NCBI GenBank assembly: GCA_026770585.1 | Contig: MU646325.1 | Span: forward strand, 264,140-276,936 | Origin: Baffinella frigidus | Lineage: Eukaryota; Cryptophyceae; Cryptomonadales; Baffinellaceae | DNA length: 12,797 nucleotides | Reading direction: 5' to 3' | In this document: in pieces, positions 12,152-12,797 of the stretch | Layout: the number at the start of each line of letters is the position of its first letter | Position numbering within the stretch: the stretch's first letter is position 1 | Position numbers and translations under genes: made by a program | Notes under the pieces: model-generated | What the model was told of the DNA's origin: nothing | Seen by the model: only the letters and a program-made list of their open reading frames with translations | The model's database searches: none

Positions 12152-12797
12152 GTCTGAGAGTTTAGGGTTTAGGGGCTTCGGGGTTGGAGTTTGGAGTTTT
12201 GTGATTCGTGTTGGTATCTCGTGTCTCGGGCGCAGCGCTCCGCACCAGGATTCAGGGCTTAGCGTTCCTGGTTCCGGGATTCGGGTTCAGCGCGTTGAAT
12301 GTTGCAGGTTTCGAGTTTCGGGTTCAGCACCGTTTCGTCGAAACTGTATCCCCTTCTCAGGCGGATGGTGCCCCCCCCCCTCAGCTTCATATTTCATGTT
12401 TTGGTTTTGGTGTTTCGGTTTTGATATTCCACGTCTCATATTTCGTGTTTTGGGTTGCGTGTTTCGAATTACGTGTTTCATATTTCATGTTTCATATTTT
12501 ATATTTCGGGTCCAGCGTTCCACACCCGTCGACACGGCAATCCCTTCTCAGGTTGATAGTGCCCCCTCCCCCCCTCGGCTTCATATTTCGTGTTTCGGTT
12601 TTCATGACTCGTGTTTCATACTTCAGGTTTCATATTTCGTGATTCATATTTCAGTTTTCATACTTCATATTTCGTCTCGTGTTTCTTGTTTCGTGTTCCG
12701 TGTTGCATATTTCATATTTCATATTTCATATTTCATATTTCGGGTTTGAAGTTGAACGCAGCGCACCCACCGAAACGGCATCCTCTCAGCCCCCCCC
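12152..12797. repeat. Tandem array with 7-bp rhythm (TTTCATA / TTTCGTG)
   Basis: Most of this end is built from heptamers TTTCATA, TTTCGTG, TTTCATG and TTTCGGG. Longer modules containing CCTTCTCAGG, GATGGTGCCCCCC and GCTTCATATTTC recur at about 12350, 12540 and 12775 (spacings of about 188 and 239 bp). Phe/Ser/Arg/Val-rich frames (YFIFRVSYF) are artefacts of the rhythm. The array continues beyond the window edge. Confidence 0.85.

Noticed and set aside
1-12797. Prokaryotic defence, toxin or viral module
   Set aside because: No operon structure, integrase, polymerase, capsid or nuclease motifs were seen. The repeats and gene signatures are eukaryotic.

Overview
This window looks like repeat-rich nuclear DNA from a eukaryotic microalga or other protist. 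The evidence is blocks of plant/algal-type telomere repeats (CCCTAAA / TTTAGGG and variants such as TGTAGGG), very long GA/CT microsatellites, many short palindromic transposon-like elements flanked by TA, a candidate 3' splice site, and two eukaryote-type protein signatures. There are no bacterial operons, Shine-Dalgarno sites, tRNAs or rRNAs. I cannot fix the species from sequence alone. A unicellular alga (for example a cryptophyte, haptophyte or stramenopile) is a guess.

Layout. 1-760: a 79-bp coding-like segment is tandemly duplicated inside degenerate telomere-like repeats, and a nested fold-back element sits in one copy while the other copy is the matching empty site. 871-3197: GA microsatellites, several copies of a CAGGGG-terminated MITE-like palindrome (family 1), a half copy of a second fold-back family (family 2, TATCCCTTAAGTGG ends), a 174-bp tandem repeat and a 43-bp palindromic tandem repeat. 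3287-4195 (minus): an intact intronless gene for an RWP-RK-domain transcription factor with an altered signature motif and a polyglutamine tract, and a family 1 palindrome just beyond its 3' end. 4196-5914: its upstream region, a weak AT-hook-like coding remnant and an unassigned stretch. 5915-6915 (plus): an armadillo-repeat protein gene broken by a 23-bp tandem duplication. 6984-8243: a dense cluster of family 1 and family 2 elements, with one family 1 copy abutting the terminal TA of a family 2 copy. 8281-9770: microsatellites and small duplications without a convincing gene. 9772-9943: a hierarchical palindrome. 10133-10418: a second telomere-like array of opposite orientation. 10451-12797: paired hairpins, CT and hexamer/octamer microsatellites with an embedded 48-bp repeat, a minisatellite of about 17 monomers, and a tandem array with a 7-bp internal rhythm.

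Only the RWP-RK gene looks intact, and the armadillo gene is probably a pseudogene or carries a sequencing error. No gene set here forms a visible pathway. What stands out is the repeat architecture: two palindromic element families with related cores, hairpins inside hairpins, an empty/filled insertion pair, and two telomere-like blocks facing outward. This fits a subtelomeric or rearranged chromosomal region.
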